A DNA stretch of 64,000 bases from Megascapheus bottae (GCA_024803745.1 JANJXV010000020.1:22308777-22372776), one strand, 5' to 3'; numbered from the stretch's first letter, positions 34,564 through 46,459 are shown. Numbers and translations are program-made. Notes: generated from the sequence alone by a model not told the origin.

Positions 34564-34782
34564 AAGACTTCTAATTTTAACCAATCTAAAACTTTCACTT
34601 TCTCACTTTACCTTTTGTGGGGGATACCATTTGCTTTTAGGGAGTCATATTCTCAAAAAATTGCGACAAGGAAAGATTCAGGAGCTCACACATGATTTAA
34701 ATACAACAGAGACCCACACAAGGATGACCTTCTCTGCAGCAACTGAGCTGGGCACAGCAATTAAAACTTTAGAGTTTGAATG

Positions 34783-34974
34783 CTTTTTTTTTCCAGTCCT
34801 GAGGCTTGAACTCAGCATCTGAGCACTGTACTTGGGCTTTCTCAAGGATAGAACTCTACCATTTGAGCCACAGTACCACTTCCAGCTTTTTTTTTTATGA
34901 TATGGAGGAATCAAACCCTGGTCTTCATGTATGCTAGGCAAGTACTCTACCACTAGGCCAAACTCCCAGTCCCC
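34783..34974 (-). mobile_element. Dimeric tRNA SINE
   Basis: Flanked by TAGAGTTTGA on both sides (about 34770 and 34975). Confidence 0.92.
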
Positions 34975-35512
34975 TAGAGTTTGATATTTTTTAATATTTT
35001 ATTACTTCTTTTGACTGTGGTTGGCCGAAGGGCTGGTCATAAATCTGAATCTATAACTACTGCATGCCTTGCCTTGGTCTAAACATATTATTTGATAAAC
35101 TTGTTCCCATGCCTTTTCTGATCACATCCTATTATCATTCAGGTTTATTTTATATGCCCTTTCTTTGTGTAAAAGTCCTGGCTCATTTCCTTCTTCTACC
35201 CTCCGAAATTACTATGCATATTTCATAGCATTTTTCACATGGTGCACTACTTACTTTGTAAACTATTGGAGTCACAAATTTAACTGCAAGCATCGTGAGT
35301 ACATAACACAACTTCAAGAGATATTCTGATAGATCTCTAGGTTGAAGCTCAAAATTTGTGTTTAGATTATCCTGCATTGAGTGGGAAATAAGCTTATAGT
35401 AGGTAAACACACCTACCAAAGCCAGGCAATGCTGTGTTTCATGTGTTGAGGTCTGATCATTTGGAATAAATTTTGTTCAATGGCACCAAAATCGTTTGCC
35501 AAAGTAAAACAA

Positions 35513-35740
35513 GCCAGATGCCAGTGGCACATACCTGTAATTCTAGGTACTCTGAGGATCGTGGTTGGAAGCCAGACTTGGCCATAAAGTCTGTGAAACT
35601 CTTATGCCCGATTAACCACCAGAAAAACTGGAAATGAAGCTGTAGTACAAGTGGTAGAACTCTAGCCTTGAGTACAGATATAGCCCTGAGTTTGAGTCTC
35701 AAAAATCGCACCAGATCACAGCTTGATCAGAAAAAAAAAA
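35513..35740 (+). mobile_element. B1-like/tRNA composite SINE
   Basis: GATGCCAGTGGCACATACCT, then TTAACCACCAGAAAAACTGG, then tRNA-like AGTGGTAGAACTCTAGCC and TGAGTTTGAGTC. A short block ATCGCACCAG is repeated at the 3' end. Confidence 0.85.
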
Positions 35741-36074
35741 ATCGCACCAGAAAAGCACAAGTCCTTGTATCGTCCATGAAAGGGTTTTTATATTTCCATG
35801 TTACATCACTTTGCTAATAAATATATTGAAATATAGATGTTTTGGCTTAGATGTGTCACATTGCCTTGATGCTTTCAAAAAAATCAGCCCCCCACACACA
35901 TACATAAAATGGAATTTGTCACTGAGAAATACATTTTAAATAAAATAATAACAGTAAGTTTTAATCACAATTCTGTGCTGGGGAAAATCACTAAGGGCTT
36001 CGATTATGCCACCTCTGTATCTTCCAAGAATGAGGTCATGTCCCTTTCTGAAAAGGTGCACGGGAGTCACTCAC

Positions 36075-36172
36075 CTGAAATAGCCAAGAGTGAGAATAGC
36101 CACAGCCAGGGAGCCGAAGGAGATGGAATAGCCAATGGTGTATAAGATGTAGAGGCTCTGGAAGAATTCTTG
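36075..36172 (-). CDS. Pth2r: PTH2R exon 5: transmembrane helix 1
   Basis: 98 nt encoding residues 136-167 plus two bases of R168. Acceptor CCCACTCCAG|CAAG, donor TTTCAG|GTGAGT, phase 0 in and 2 out. The peptide starts [20 protein letters not shown] and continues as a hydrophobic stretch to LTLGYFR. Y-x-x-G-Y-S-x-S followed by S-L-A-V-A-I is the class B TM1 pattern, and the exon ends at the first cytoplasmic arginine. Differences from the human receptor I remember (Q140, S141, I144, L145, I148, T162, L163) are conservative. The donor is a strong consensus. Confidence 0.95.
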
Positions 36173-36685
36173 CTGGAGTGGGAGAGGCAATCACATATAA
36201 AATAGGAACATTTTTGCTAGGGCATCAGTTTAAAAAAGAAAGAAAATGTCACATTTTGGCATAATATTTCTGGTTCCCTTTCTCTTTTTTGAGCTGTAAT
36301 TTGCATGTGATAGAAGGAACCAATCTGATATGAGCAGTTTGACAGTTGTGACACACTAAGTTCACTTGAGTCCTTTGATATTCAAAAAGCCACCTACCAT
36401 CCACCTCCACACAGCCACAGCTCCCATTTCTGTCACCACCAGTCTGCTTTCACTGTTCTCATACCTCGTATTCTTCTAGATTGTTCTTGGACATCTTAGC
36501 AGTCAAGATCTCTTGGGGGTCTCATGTAAACAGTAGAACTATGTCTTCTATTTTTATCACTGGCATTTGTACAGGGACTGTACAAATCTGTAAGTCACTT
36601 CGGGCCATTTTAACAGTATTCTTTCAGTCCTGGGACACTTTTCCTCTTCCTGCTTCGGGTTTTCTATTCCTTTATCAATGTTTTG

Positions 36686-36908
36686 TTTTGTTTTGGTGGG
36701 TCATGGAGCTTGAACTCTGTCCCTGAGCTCTTCAGCTCAAGGCTACCACCCCACCCCTGAAGCCACAGCACCACTCTCTGTTTTCTAGTGGTTAATTGGA
36801 GATAAGAGACTCAAGGCCTTTAGTCCCCAGGCCGGCTTCAACCAGTGATCCTCAGATCTCAGCCTCCTGAGTAGTTAGGATTACAGCCGTGAGCCACTGA
36901 GCCCAGTG
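36686..36908 (-). mobile_element. B1-like/tRNA composite SINE
   Basis: Plus strand CTGAGCTCTTCAGCTCAAGG ... GTGGTTAATTGGAGATAAG ... CCTCCTGAGTAGTTAGG ... GTGAGCCACTGAGC. Confidence 0.9.
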
Positions 36909-37598
36909 ACCATTTTGTTTTCAATGTACCTGTTTTTCATTTCCTTGGGTCAATTATTCTTATTTCATTTTATTTTATATACTGTATTCTAGAGAATTTA
37001 ATAAAGGTGTGGCCTATCATTACAGTTTCTTCCTTCTTATCAAAAATAATTATCTCTTTTTGCCAAGCCAATGATACAGAAATTATTTAGAGAAAAAAGA
37101 TAAGTGCCTAAGAGTATTTTAATCTATTTCCCCAATAAAAATGTAGTATTTATTCTCTCTATATATTTTTATGTATATACATATATGTTTTTAGCTTGTT
37201 ATTTTTCCTTAATTATAAGGAATTTCATTTCAACCATTAATAATTTATGCCTCATAAATAAGCAATATTTTATCCTACAGTATATCAAAACTTCAGGGGA
37301 AATCTAGTTCTCTTATTAGAAGATATTTACTTTCCCTAAGTCTTCTCAAATTACTTCTTAAGGGTTATAAACAACAGAAAATACTCTGTATTTTTGATGA
37401 GACTAATTTATGCTAACAAAATTCTTCACATTTTGGATTGTATTTATATAAAATATTGTAGGTCTTAGGTTTATCAGCCATTGTTGGTGATTTTAACTCT
37501 TAGAATGCATAGTAATTACTAAGAATGCTTAAAAAGTTTGGGTTCTTTATAAATGATTTAATATAATGGCCCCTTCAAAGACTATAAAAGACTTAGCA

Positions 37599-37782
37599 GT
37601 AATTGGTTATTTGAAATAGGATAGGGAAGGGGGAAATCAAGATGAGCGGGGGAAGGGGGGAGGGAAATGGGGGCCATGACATGAGAAAGGGTATCAATAT
37701 TTGTGAAGTAATGTACCTTACTTTCTATCTGGTGAATATAATGTAACCCTTCTATTAATTACAATAAAAAATATATGAAGAG
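37599..37782 (+). mobile_element. L1 3' UTR tail
   Basis: About 184 bp ending ACAATAAAAAATATATGA. The target duplication AAAAGACTTAGCA (about 37586-37598 and 38012-38024) encloses both this L1 and the SINE in its tail. Confidence 0.88.
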
Positions 37783-37980
37783 GGGGCCGGGAGTTTGGCC
37801 TAGTGGTAGAGTGCTTGCCTAGCATGCACGAAGACCCGGGTTCGATTCCTCGGTACCCCACAAAACATAGCAAAAAGCCAGAAGAGGAGCTGAGGTTCAA
37901 GTGGTAGAGTGCTAGCCTTGAGAAAGTCCAAGGACAGTGCTCCGGCCCTGAGCCCAAGCCCAGGACTGGCAAAAAAAAAA
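37783..37980 (+). mobile_element. Dimeric tRNA SINE in an L1 tail
   Basis: Near-consensus copy. ATATATGAAGA precedes it and recurs after the tail; an (AT)n run at 37981-38002 follows the A-tail. Confidence 0.92.
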
Positions 37981-38376
37981 ATATATATATATATATATAT
38001 ATGAAGAAAAAAAGACTTAGCATGTGTCATCATGTAATGTACAAATAAAGATTACTACAGAATTAGCTAATTATCAGTGAATGTTTGTTCCTCTTTTCTC
38101 AGAGTAAGTCAAGTCATTTTGTAGGCTTTAAATTAAAAACTAATTTCCATAACCAGAAAATGTTTTTTTTACTGTCAAGGAGACTAAAATTAATGCAAAG
38201 GATTTTCTATTAACTCAATGCTGGCATCAGTTCTATCACAGAATATATAACCATCTCTTCCTATTGACAACATTCATCTAAAAAATTTGACCTTGAAGTA
38301 CAAAACTAATGGTCTTTCAACAAATGATCATAGAGCTCATTCAAGTAGGTAGTACTTCCCCGAAGAAGTTTTATGA

Positions 38377-38573
38377 CTTTTTTTTTTTGCCAATCCTGGG
38401 CATGAGCTCAGGGCCTGAGCACTGTTCTTGGACTTTCTCAAGGCTAGAGCTCTACCACTTGGGTCTCAGCACCACTTCTAGCTTTTTTTTATGTATGTGG
38501 TACTGAGGAATTGAACCCGGATCTTCGTGCATGCTAGGCAAGCACTCTACCACTAGGCCAAACTCCCAGCCCC
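38377..38573 (-). mobile_element. Dimeric tRNA SINE
   Basis: Flanks GAAGAAGTTTTATGA (about 38362) and GAAGAAGTTTTGAAA (about 38575). Confidence 0.92.
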
Positions 38574-39569
38574 TGAAGAAGTTTTGAAAGCTCTATTTAC
38601 ACAAAATTAAACACTCTATTCCTACTTTTCTCTTTTCTTTCTCCAAAAATCAGTGAGTATAGGGGAAAAAAATGTCTGATTTGGGGGACATTTCTATGTG
38701 ATGAAATGTCCTTAGGGTCTTCATCTAAATTATATATTGAATCATCCTTTTTTAATCCAGCATTATATATCTTATGCATATATTTTATGTATTAGACATA
38801 TATTATATATTATACATATCACTATACATTCTTGTTCACCCTGCCCACATGATATGAATTTCAACAGGACTCTTTTTTACTACTTAACAGAACTTTGCAG
38901 TAACTGTCTAGAAGTTTTTGAAGTATAACTATGATTGCTATATTACGAACACCACTTATGTACAGTTAGGGCATCCAGGCTCTGCTCCATACTCTGCTTT
39001 GAGCAGGCATTGCTTAGTTGTCACTCAGACCCATCAACCTCTAGTTCTCAGTTGATTCACCCCTGGGAAATGAATATACTGTGCTAGAAAACTCACATGA
39101 TGCCCCTTGTTTTTCTTTAATTCCACAACTCTGATCTATTATATACTAAGGAAATCATTTTCTAGTAAATCTTAGAAGTAGAAAGATGTCTTCTAAATGA
39201 TAAGGATGAGATTTAGTCACTCACAGGTCACTAAAAATAAATCATTAATCATGTTGTTGACTACTTGGGTTGATGCATAATATAGACTAATATATATATA
39301 CATTTAATGTTAAATACTTGAAATAAACACAAAATGACACATTTTTGTAAGCATATATGTAGGTCTCTTAGCCAGATAACTCTAAACTAAGGAAAATATC
39401 ACCAGTATCTCACAAGCATCTGAAAGATTCTATCATTGCTTTGTCTATTATGATCTCTGTATCATAGAACAAAGGCATTTTATATAATAATGGTTAGCAA
39501 TCAAAAATAGCATAAAATCATCATCCTGCTTTCCCTTAGAGATTCACAAATACAAAAAAATGTCATTAC

Positions 39570-39685
39570 CTTGCCTATGCTGATATCTGGCTGCAGAAAG
39601 CAGTCTGAATAATTAGCCCATGTTTTATTTGAGCTATGAATAAAATCCCAGGTTCCATTGGGAGTACAGTGTCGTAAAGCAACGC
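39570..39685 (-). CDS. Pth2r: PTH2R exon 4: end of ectodomain, two-residue deletion
   Basis: 116 nt encoding residues 97 (split) to 135. Acceptor TGTTACAG|GCGTTG, donor GGCAAG|GTAATG, ending in phase 0. The peptide includes [11 protein letters not shown] and [21 protein letters not shown]103 and C125 complete the six ectodomain cysteines; N106, N116 and N121 are predicted N-glycosylation sequons. As I remember the human receptor, it reads DCLRFLQ where this exon reads DCFLQ, so six bases (Leu-Arg) are missing here while the frame is kept. The site is directly after the last disulfide cysteine, in the linker to TM1. Confidence 0.95.
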
Positions 39686-39813
39686 CTGTAACACATAAGA
39701 AGATATTGAGGTGTCTCAGTTCCCCTGGAGTCTTTTACCGAAGAAGGAGAGGGGGAGAAAGAAATAACCCAAATTTTGCATTTCAATTTAATCATTTCAG
39801 AAAAATTCAATAC
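39686..39813 (-). other. Pth2r: PTH2R intron 3 (128 nt)
   Basis: The shortest intron of the gene, GT at 39812-39813 to AG at 39686-39687 on the minus strand, with no repeat insertion. It joins the two central ectodomain exons in phase 1. Confidence 0.93.
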
Positions 39814-39924
39814 CTCTGTGATTGAAGTCATAAATGTAAGGAGGACATGGCACAACTGATATTTTCCCCACTGTTCCTCTGGGCCAACATATGAGTCCAT
39901 CCCATTCTGGGAAGCAATTACCTT
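39814..39924 (-). CDS. Pth2r: PTH2R exon 3: ectodomain core with three Cys
   Basis: 111 nt encoding residues 60 (split) to 97 (split). Acceptor CTCACCAG|AAGG, donor CACAGAG|GTATTG, phase 1 in and out. The peptide runs [20 protein letters not shown], then [17 protein letters not shown]. This is the class B hormone-receptor domain signature: Cys, then W-D-x-x-x-C-W-P, then the P-C-P turn. C63, C72 and C86 are present, as are D68 and W73, which stabilise the fold across the family. Only a 128-nt intron separates it from exon 4. I see no abnormality in this exon. Confidence 0.96.
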
Positions 39925-40174
39925 CTGGTGAGAAAAAATTTAAAAGCAAATAAGAACAATGAGAATACAATGGAGAAAACTACAGAACAAATATATTCAA
40001 ACTACATTTCAAATCACTAACAAAAAGAAAATAAAAAGTAAAACAAACTGATAACTCTGGAACTAGAATGGCGTAGATTGGAGGTACATATTCCAAAAGT
40101 CATCAGCCTCAACTCTTTAGCGACCCATTGAAAAGAGCCTTTGCCCTACAAAATTAAAATATTCAAATCATTAC

Positions 40175-40258
40175 TAGAAGCATGGCTCATGTGCTATGGG
40201 ACCAGCCTAGCAAGCACAGGACACCATGTTCAAACCCTAGTACCATTAAAAAGTAAAC
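40175..40258 (+). mobile_element. ID-like tRNA SINE
   Basis: AGCATGGCTCATGTGCTATG ... CCTAGCAAGCACAGG ... GTTCAAACCCTAGTACCA. Confidence 0.6.
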
Positions 40259-40525
40259 AAAAAAGTTAAAACATCCTGATTATTCCAAATATGCTAGTGA
40301 AAGCAGTTATAGCCATCCATATATGAAGCACACTGAAAATCCCTGAGTAGCCATTTACAGCTCCTCAACTGCCACAGCAGTAACTCCACTAAGAAGTAAC
40401 TACTGTAAGAATTGTTGTCAATGAACATGACACACAAAACGCATTCAAAATTTCGATTCACCTGTTCACCAATAATTTCAATATCTTTGGAGAATCTAAC
40501 ATTCATCTCAAAGTTCCAATGAACT

Positions 40526-41290
40526 CCAAAGACTAAACATAGAGCTCTCCTATGACCCAGCAATTCCACTACTTGGCATTTACTCAATCATCCAGAAACA
40601 AGGACATACTAAATCTACCAGCACAACAATATTCATTGCAGCACTATTTACCATAGCAAAGATATGGAACCAACCCAGATGTCCCTCAGTTGATGGTGGA
40701 TCAACAAGATGTGGTATTTGTACACAATGGAATTCTATGCTGCAGTCAGAAAGAATGACATTGCCCCATTTGTTAGGAAATGGAAAGACTTAGAAAAAAA
40801 TCATATAAAGTGAAGTAAGCCAGACTCAAAGTAACTTAGGCTTAATGGTTTCCCTCATTTGTCATAATCAGTAGGAACCCTGGACTCTCCTAGCAGAGAT
40901 TTGCAATAGAGCAAAACCTTGATACAAAAGGCCATATAGTAGGACACTAAATGAAAGGATCTCTAGGATATAGAAACATAAGCCATATAATGAATGATTG
41001 TTGTTCTTAAGGTACTATGTTATCTCTCATCTCTTTTGCTGTCCCTTGGTTATCTCATATTGTTACAGTATCTCACTTTGTTACCTGATATATCGGATGT
41101 ATTTGTATTTGGTTATTTGAAATTGGATAGGGAACAGGAGAAAACAAGATGAGGGGTGGGGGTGGGGGGAGGGAAATGGGGACCAAGACATGTGAAAGGG
41201 TATCAATGTATGGGAATTAATGCACCATCTATCTGGCAAATATCATGTAACCCTTCTATTAATTACAATAAAAAATATGAAAAAAATAGA
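40526..41290 (+). mobile_element. L1 ORF2 tail and 3' UTR
   Basis: Opens at the ORF2 segment for R-A-L-L-*-P-S-N-S-T (already broken), continues through a full 3' UTR with G-rich tract near 41155-41173 and ends ACAATAAAAAATATGAAA. Confidence 0.9.
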
Positions 41291-41852
41291 TGAATGGAGA
41301 CCCTCATTTCTCTGATAGCTTCAGTGACACCCTCTCATTCTGTGGAACTGACAAAACTCTCGCTATTCCTCTGCAGAATTTCTCTATGCAGCACTGGGAC
41401 TTCCTAATTCTCCCACCCATCTTGCTTGGTACTTCTCCAGATGAGCTAGAAAATGTATTAGGTATGTAGCAGAAGGACGAGAGAAGGAAGGAAACTGGCT
41501 AGAACAAACCAAACTCTATTCCATTCCCTCCCAGAAACAGGGTGTCTTGCAATGCAACATGTGTTGTCTGGGCAACAGAACCCAGAATGGGCAGCTTCCA
41601 TGGGGTGTGTACATGGGGATGCCCAGCCAGCAACTTTCTTTGGGCTGGTACCAGCCCATAGTGCATTGTAGGCACCTTCTACATGAATTGGACTTGCAAA
41701 CATATCTTTGTTTTTCTGTCTAGTCGTCCCTTTACAATTTATGTTGCAATGTAAGAGTTGTCGCATAATGGGATGAGGTATTCCTAAAACTATAAAATCT
41801 AAAGGCTAGTTAGTTCTATAATTAGTTTTGAAGCTGCTATAAAAATATTTTC

Positions 41853-42043
41853 TGGCCAGGAGTTTGGCCTAGTGGTAGAGTGTTTGCCTAGAATGCATGA
41901 AGTCCCGGGTTCGATTTCTTGGTACCACATACACATAGAAAAAGCCAGAAATGGTGCTGTAACTCAAGTGGTATAGCTCTAGCCTTGAGAAAGCCCAAGG
42001 ACAGTGCTCAAGCCCTGAGTTCAAGGCCCAGGACTGGCAAAAA
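41853..42043 (+). mobile_element. Dimeric tRNA SINE
   Basis: Flanked by AAAAATATTT at 41841 and about 42040. Confidence 0.92.
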
Positions 42044-42089
42044 AATATTTTTTTCTTATGTTCTACACATTTGTCTACACAATGTCACA

Positions 42090-42111
42090 TACACACACAC
42101 ACACACACACC
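42090..42111. repeat. (AC)n microsatellite
   Basis: About 11 units. Confidence 0.9.
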
Positions 42112-42686
42112 ATGTGTACATTCATAAATCTCTCTCTCTCAAAGTTCAGAAAACTAAATCTCAAATGAAATTTTTGTATGCCATCTTCCTTTCTCTGGTG
42201 GCTTTTTGACAACAAGAATGATAAATATTCACAGAGAGTTGAAAAGATTAAAGAACTGTGACCTCAGACAGAAAATACAGGGATCTTAATTAGCATGGAC
42301 ACCTTCATTATCCTGTGAGTAAATACTTTCCTTATTTGGCAAGAAACTAATTAATTGCCTAATGATTCATCACTCTCCCTTTAAAATTTAAAACCATTAA
42401 TTATAAGTCTGCAATCCTTTGTATGTGCCAGGAACATTCATTATTACTGAAGCTTGCTCAACCGTTATATTTATACAGAACAATCTGAAAATTCAAGAAT
42501 CTAGCTTTGTCTCCTTTTAGCTTTTCCATTATTCATAACAAGATAAAAGCATTCCTAGAACTAGAACCAGGATAAATAGAATTTAATTTTTATTTTTAAA
42601 TACTTGGGTACTTTTTATAAACTAGGAACTTATATTTACATTTTCTTTTGTTTCTCTCTTAGACATTAGAAAATTTTTTTATGTTC

Positions 42687-43130
42687 TTAGAGATCAAATA
42701 GCGTAATTCTTTAGAAAGAATAAGTCAAAACAAAGTACTAGGAAATGGGTACTTACAAAAGGGAGGGAAGGGCCAAGATGGAGGGGTAAACAAAGGAAGG
42801 GAAAAGGGAGGAGTAGAATTCAGTCAAGAATTCATTGTATATAACAAAAAATTAAGAAAAACAAAGGAAGGGTTGGGTAAAAGAGGGTGCAAACTTTGAA
42901 GGAGGTGACATAGGCCAAAATGCATTGTATACATAAGCTGCCTTATTAAATGGCACCAAAATCAATATATATACTACAAAATTAAGTAAAGTGAGGGAAG
43001 GGGTGGGTTGTGAGCAATAACGGACAATGTTTACAGAAATGACATTGATCAAAATGTACTGAATTCATTAGCTGCTTTGTGGAATAGCAACTCCTTTGCA
43101 CAACTACCTAAATATAATTTTTTTATTTTT
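42687..43130 (+). mobile_element. Older L1 subfamily 3' UTR
   Basis: GCGTAATTCTTTAGAAAGAA, GAATTCATTGTATATAAC and TTAGCTGCTTTGTGGAATAG match the order in the copy at 17762. It seems to hold two partial copies in tandem. Confidence 0.65.
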
Positions 43131-43497
43131 TCAGAAATACAGAATATTTCATAGTCAAAACTAGCAGTGGTGTCTGACAATATTTTAAAGTATTGATTTG
43201 ATTTGATTTTAAAACAAAGGCAGGCAATACAACAGTTTACTCCTAAATATGTCTATCGATTTTAAGAGCATTTAAAAATGAATTTTTTAATTACCCAATA
43301 AATTCAATATGTTATCCTAGGTTTTACAATTTTAGGTGAAAAAAGTTTGGACCAATTTCCATGGATTAAGCACTGTCATTGAAAGATGGGCCAAAATTTT
43401 TTTATATTTAATTCTATCCTACTTTATGGAGGAATATTTTAAAGAAAGTATTTACCTTTCATTGTTTATTCATCCACAAAAAGAAAATGTTACACTA

Positions 43498-43694
43498 GGG
43501 CCGGGAGTTTGGCCTAGTAGTTAAAGTGCTTGCCTAGCATGCACGAAGACCCGGGTTTGATTCCTTGGTACCACATACATACAAAAAAAGCCAGAAGTGG
43601 TGCTGAGGCTCAAGTGGTAGAGCTCTAGTCTTGAGAAAGTCCAAGGACAGTGCTCAGGCCCTGAGCTCAAGCCCAGGACTGACAAAAAAAAAAA
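43498..43694 (+). mobile_element. Dimeric tRNA SINE
   Basis: Flanked by AAATGTTACACT on both sides. Confidence 0.93.
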
Positions 43695-43794
43695 ATGTTA
43701 CACTGGATTCAAATACCACAAACTCTAGATGTTTCATAAGTTTATATATCCAGCTAACTTGTTCTTTCATGTTTAATTATTTTAGGTTTTCAAA

Positions 43795-44150
43795 TTTTTA
43801 TTGTAAAGGTGATGTAAAGAGGGGCTACAAGGCCAGGAGTTTGGCCTAGTGGTTAAAATGCTTGCCTAGCATGCATGGAGACCCGGGTTCGATTCCTCGG
43901 TACCACATACATAGAAAAAAGCCGGAAGTGGTGCTGAGGCTCAAGTGGTAGAGCTCTAGCCTTGAGAAAGTCCAAGGACAGTGCTCAGGCCCTGAGCTCA
44001 AGCCCATGACTGGCAAAAAAAAAAAAAAAAGAGGGGCTACAGTTACATAAGTCAGGTAATGAGAACATTTCCATTTGAACAGTGTGCCCCACCGTTCTCT
44101 CCCAGTTTTTCCCTCCTGACTTCCCTTCCCCCAACCTTATATACTTCATT
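43795..44150 (-). mobile_element. Old antisense L1 3' UTR, split by a SINE
   Basis: TTATTGTAAAGGTGATGTAA before and GTTACATAAGTCAGGTAATG after the SINE at 43831. Confidence 0.55.
43831..44029 (+). mobile_element. Dimeric tRNA SINE
   Basis: Near-consensus; flanked by AAGAGGGGCTACA on both sides. Confidence 0.94.
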
Positions 44151-45090
44151 TCCAATTTCTAGTGGGTTTCACTGCTAAATTGTATCTCCCTTTTTCCCAC
44201 CATTTCTGAGCTTCCCCTTCCCCTCCCAAGTCAGAAAAGTATGGACTGGTTTCCCACCCTACTGCTCCATCTCTCCCTACAGTATCTTTTAATTTCCTGC
44301 CCTGTACATCAAATTCTAAATCCTGAAACTTGAAGACTGAGAAGCCTTCCTTAACACTCCCCATTCAAGATGCTTTTTCAATGGCTATATGTAATTATGG
44401 TTGTGAATATCTTTGTTGTCAAAATTATACAATATCCCAGAAAGATGTTTACCACCCCAGGAGTCCATCAATCTTATATTTTCCAGTGCTTGTCTCAGAA
44501 ACAACACACTGTAGGTACATAGTCATATTCAATGTGAACTGTGAGTCACTGAAATTAATGATGAATGAGGTACTATTCGAGATGTTTTCCAGCTCAACAT
44601 TTCACAAGATTCACAGAAAATAATTCCTTCAGGCCTCACAGATAATAATCCAGTTTCCTTCACAGTGAAGTTGCTCCTTGTTAGAACATAGCTACCAATA
44701 GGGACAGTGTTTCCTCTAAGGGTGAAAATGAACATTTCCCTTTTTAGATACTATTAAACTAGCCATTCAGAAAACGCCCCCCTAGTGTAAGACATCTACA
44801 AAGACTGAGATCGATATAAACAACATTCTCTTAAACAGGGCTGAGCTGGCTACTGAGCAAAGGAATAAACAAGAGATTAGATGTTGTTCTGCAGAGACTT
44901 AGCTTAGAAGCCTTTACACTTCGCAACTGGGTTCTGATGTAGTTACATAACAAAAATAAGCCTAGGAACTATTAAAGCTGAGAAATTAGAATTGGAATTG
45001 GACTACACTATTTATTAAATAAATGGGAGTGCTCAAATAGAGGACAAGAAAAAGTCTACATGTGCCTTATTTATAAAAAGATGTATATGG

Positions 45091-45287
45091 GTCCAGGAGT
45101 TTGGCCTAGTGGTACAGTGCTTGCCTAGCATGTACAAAGACACAGGTTTGATTCCTCAGTACCAAATACACAGAAAAAAGCCAGAAGTGGTGCTAAGGCT
45201 CAAGTGGTAGAGCTCTAGCCTTGAGAAAGTTCAAGGACAGTGTTCAGGCCCTGAGTTCAAGCCCAGGACCGGCTAAAGAAAAAAAAA
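45091..45287 (+). mobile_element. Dimeric tRNA SINE
   Basis: Flanks AAAAAGATGTATATGG and AAAAAGATGCATATGG. Confidence 0.92.
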
Positions 45288-45609
45288 GATGCATATGGAT
45301 ATGGGAAGTTAAATGAAAACATAGGAAAATACAATTTCATAGATACAGATTCTCCATTTGTAAGTTGAAAATCTTCTGGAGATAACAAAGATATTTAACA
45401 GTGCTCTTAAAGTGGTCAGTTTTGTATATTTTTTGAGCCATGTGTCACAATTGAAGTATTTTTGAAGCATTGGCAAATACTACCAAAGACAAAAAAAATC
45501 AAAATGAGGGCTTTTTATTAAATATTGCTGCTTTTCATATAATAATTTTAATGACTACAAATTCTAATGTGGAAAGCAAATGTATTCTAGAGATAAGAAG
45601 GGTGCTTTA

Positions 45610-45818
45610 GGGCCGGGAGTTTGGCCTACTGGTTAAAGTGCTTGCCTAGCATGCATGAAGACCCGGGTTCAATTCCTTGGTACCACATACATAGCAAAAA
45701 GCCGGAAGTGGTACTGAGGCTCGAGTGGTAGAGCTCTAGCCTTGAGAAAGTCCAAGGACAGTGCTCAGGCCCTGAGCTCAAGACCAGGACTGGCAAAAAA
45801 AAAAAAAAAAAAAAAAAA
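45610..45818 (+). mobile_element. Dimeric tRNA SINE, long A-tail
   Basis: Flanked by AGAAGGGTGCTTTA on both sides; the A-tail is about 22 bases, so probably a recent copy. Confidence 0.94.
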
Positions 45819-46132
45819 GAAGAAGGGTGCTTTATCAAAGGAATAATGTTTTCAGAATATAGGAAATTTTAAAAGTCTAATTTTTCAGTGGAAGGTTCAT
45901 CATTGTATTATATCTTAAGATATTTACTACAGGAAAGAATAGATCAAACACATAAAAAGTCACAAATGAACAATATATGAGTCATGTAACTAAGAAGCTT
46001 GACCTAGTAAACACTGTAAAAGAACATACTCTTAAACTGGAGATTACATACTCTATTAAATATCAAAATTGACTACCTTATATACCATAAAGCCACAATG
46101 CATTAAAAAAAACTGTCACATAGAGCACTATT

Positions 46133-46385
46133 ATTGGCTCATGCCAGCAATTCTTATGACTCAGGAAATTGACATCTGTGGATCATGGTTCAAAGCTAGG
46201 TTGGGCAAGAAAGTCCATGAGACTCTCATCTCCAATTAACTACTCAAAACAAAACACAAAAACAAAAGTGGAGCTGTTGTGATTTAAATAGAACACTAGG
46301 CTTGAAGGGAAAAAAGGAAAAAAAAAAAACCCTAGATAGCATCCAAGCTCTGAGTTCAAGCCCCAGATCTGAAACAAAAAAAAAA
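46133..46385 (+). mobile_element. B1-like/tRNA composite SINE, diverged
   Basis: GGATCATGGTTCAAAGCTAG, GAGACTCTCATCTCCAATTA, then a tRNA-like half ending GAGTTCAAGCCCCAGATC. Confidence 0.8.
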
Positions 46386-46459
46386 TCAGAGTTATGAAAA
46401 TTACACTACTGATCTTGACTAATTGAGAAGTAAATAACAATTTTTAAAAATTGTGAACA

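Larger units (their letters stand above)
32661..36074 (-). other. Pth2r: PTH2R intron 5
   Basis: 3.4 kb. Two minus-strand dimeric SINEs (34374-34563, 34783-34974) and one plus-strand B1-like composite (35513-35740). 32661-34370 and 34980-35510 hold nothing that I can identify. Confidence 0.85.
36173..39569 (-). other. Pth2r: PTH2R intron 4
   Basis: 3.4 kb. Composite SINE at 36686-36908 (minus), L1 tail with a SINE in its poly(A) at 37599-38010, and a minus-strand SINE at 38377-38573. 36910-37590 and 38580-39565 are AT-rich with no recognised element. Confidence 0.85.

Noticed and set aside
41458..41766. 102-codon minus-strand open frame in intron 2
   Set aside because: No recognisable domain and no receptor similarity; open by chance in a less AT-rich stretch.
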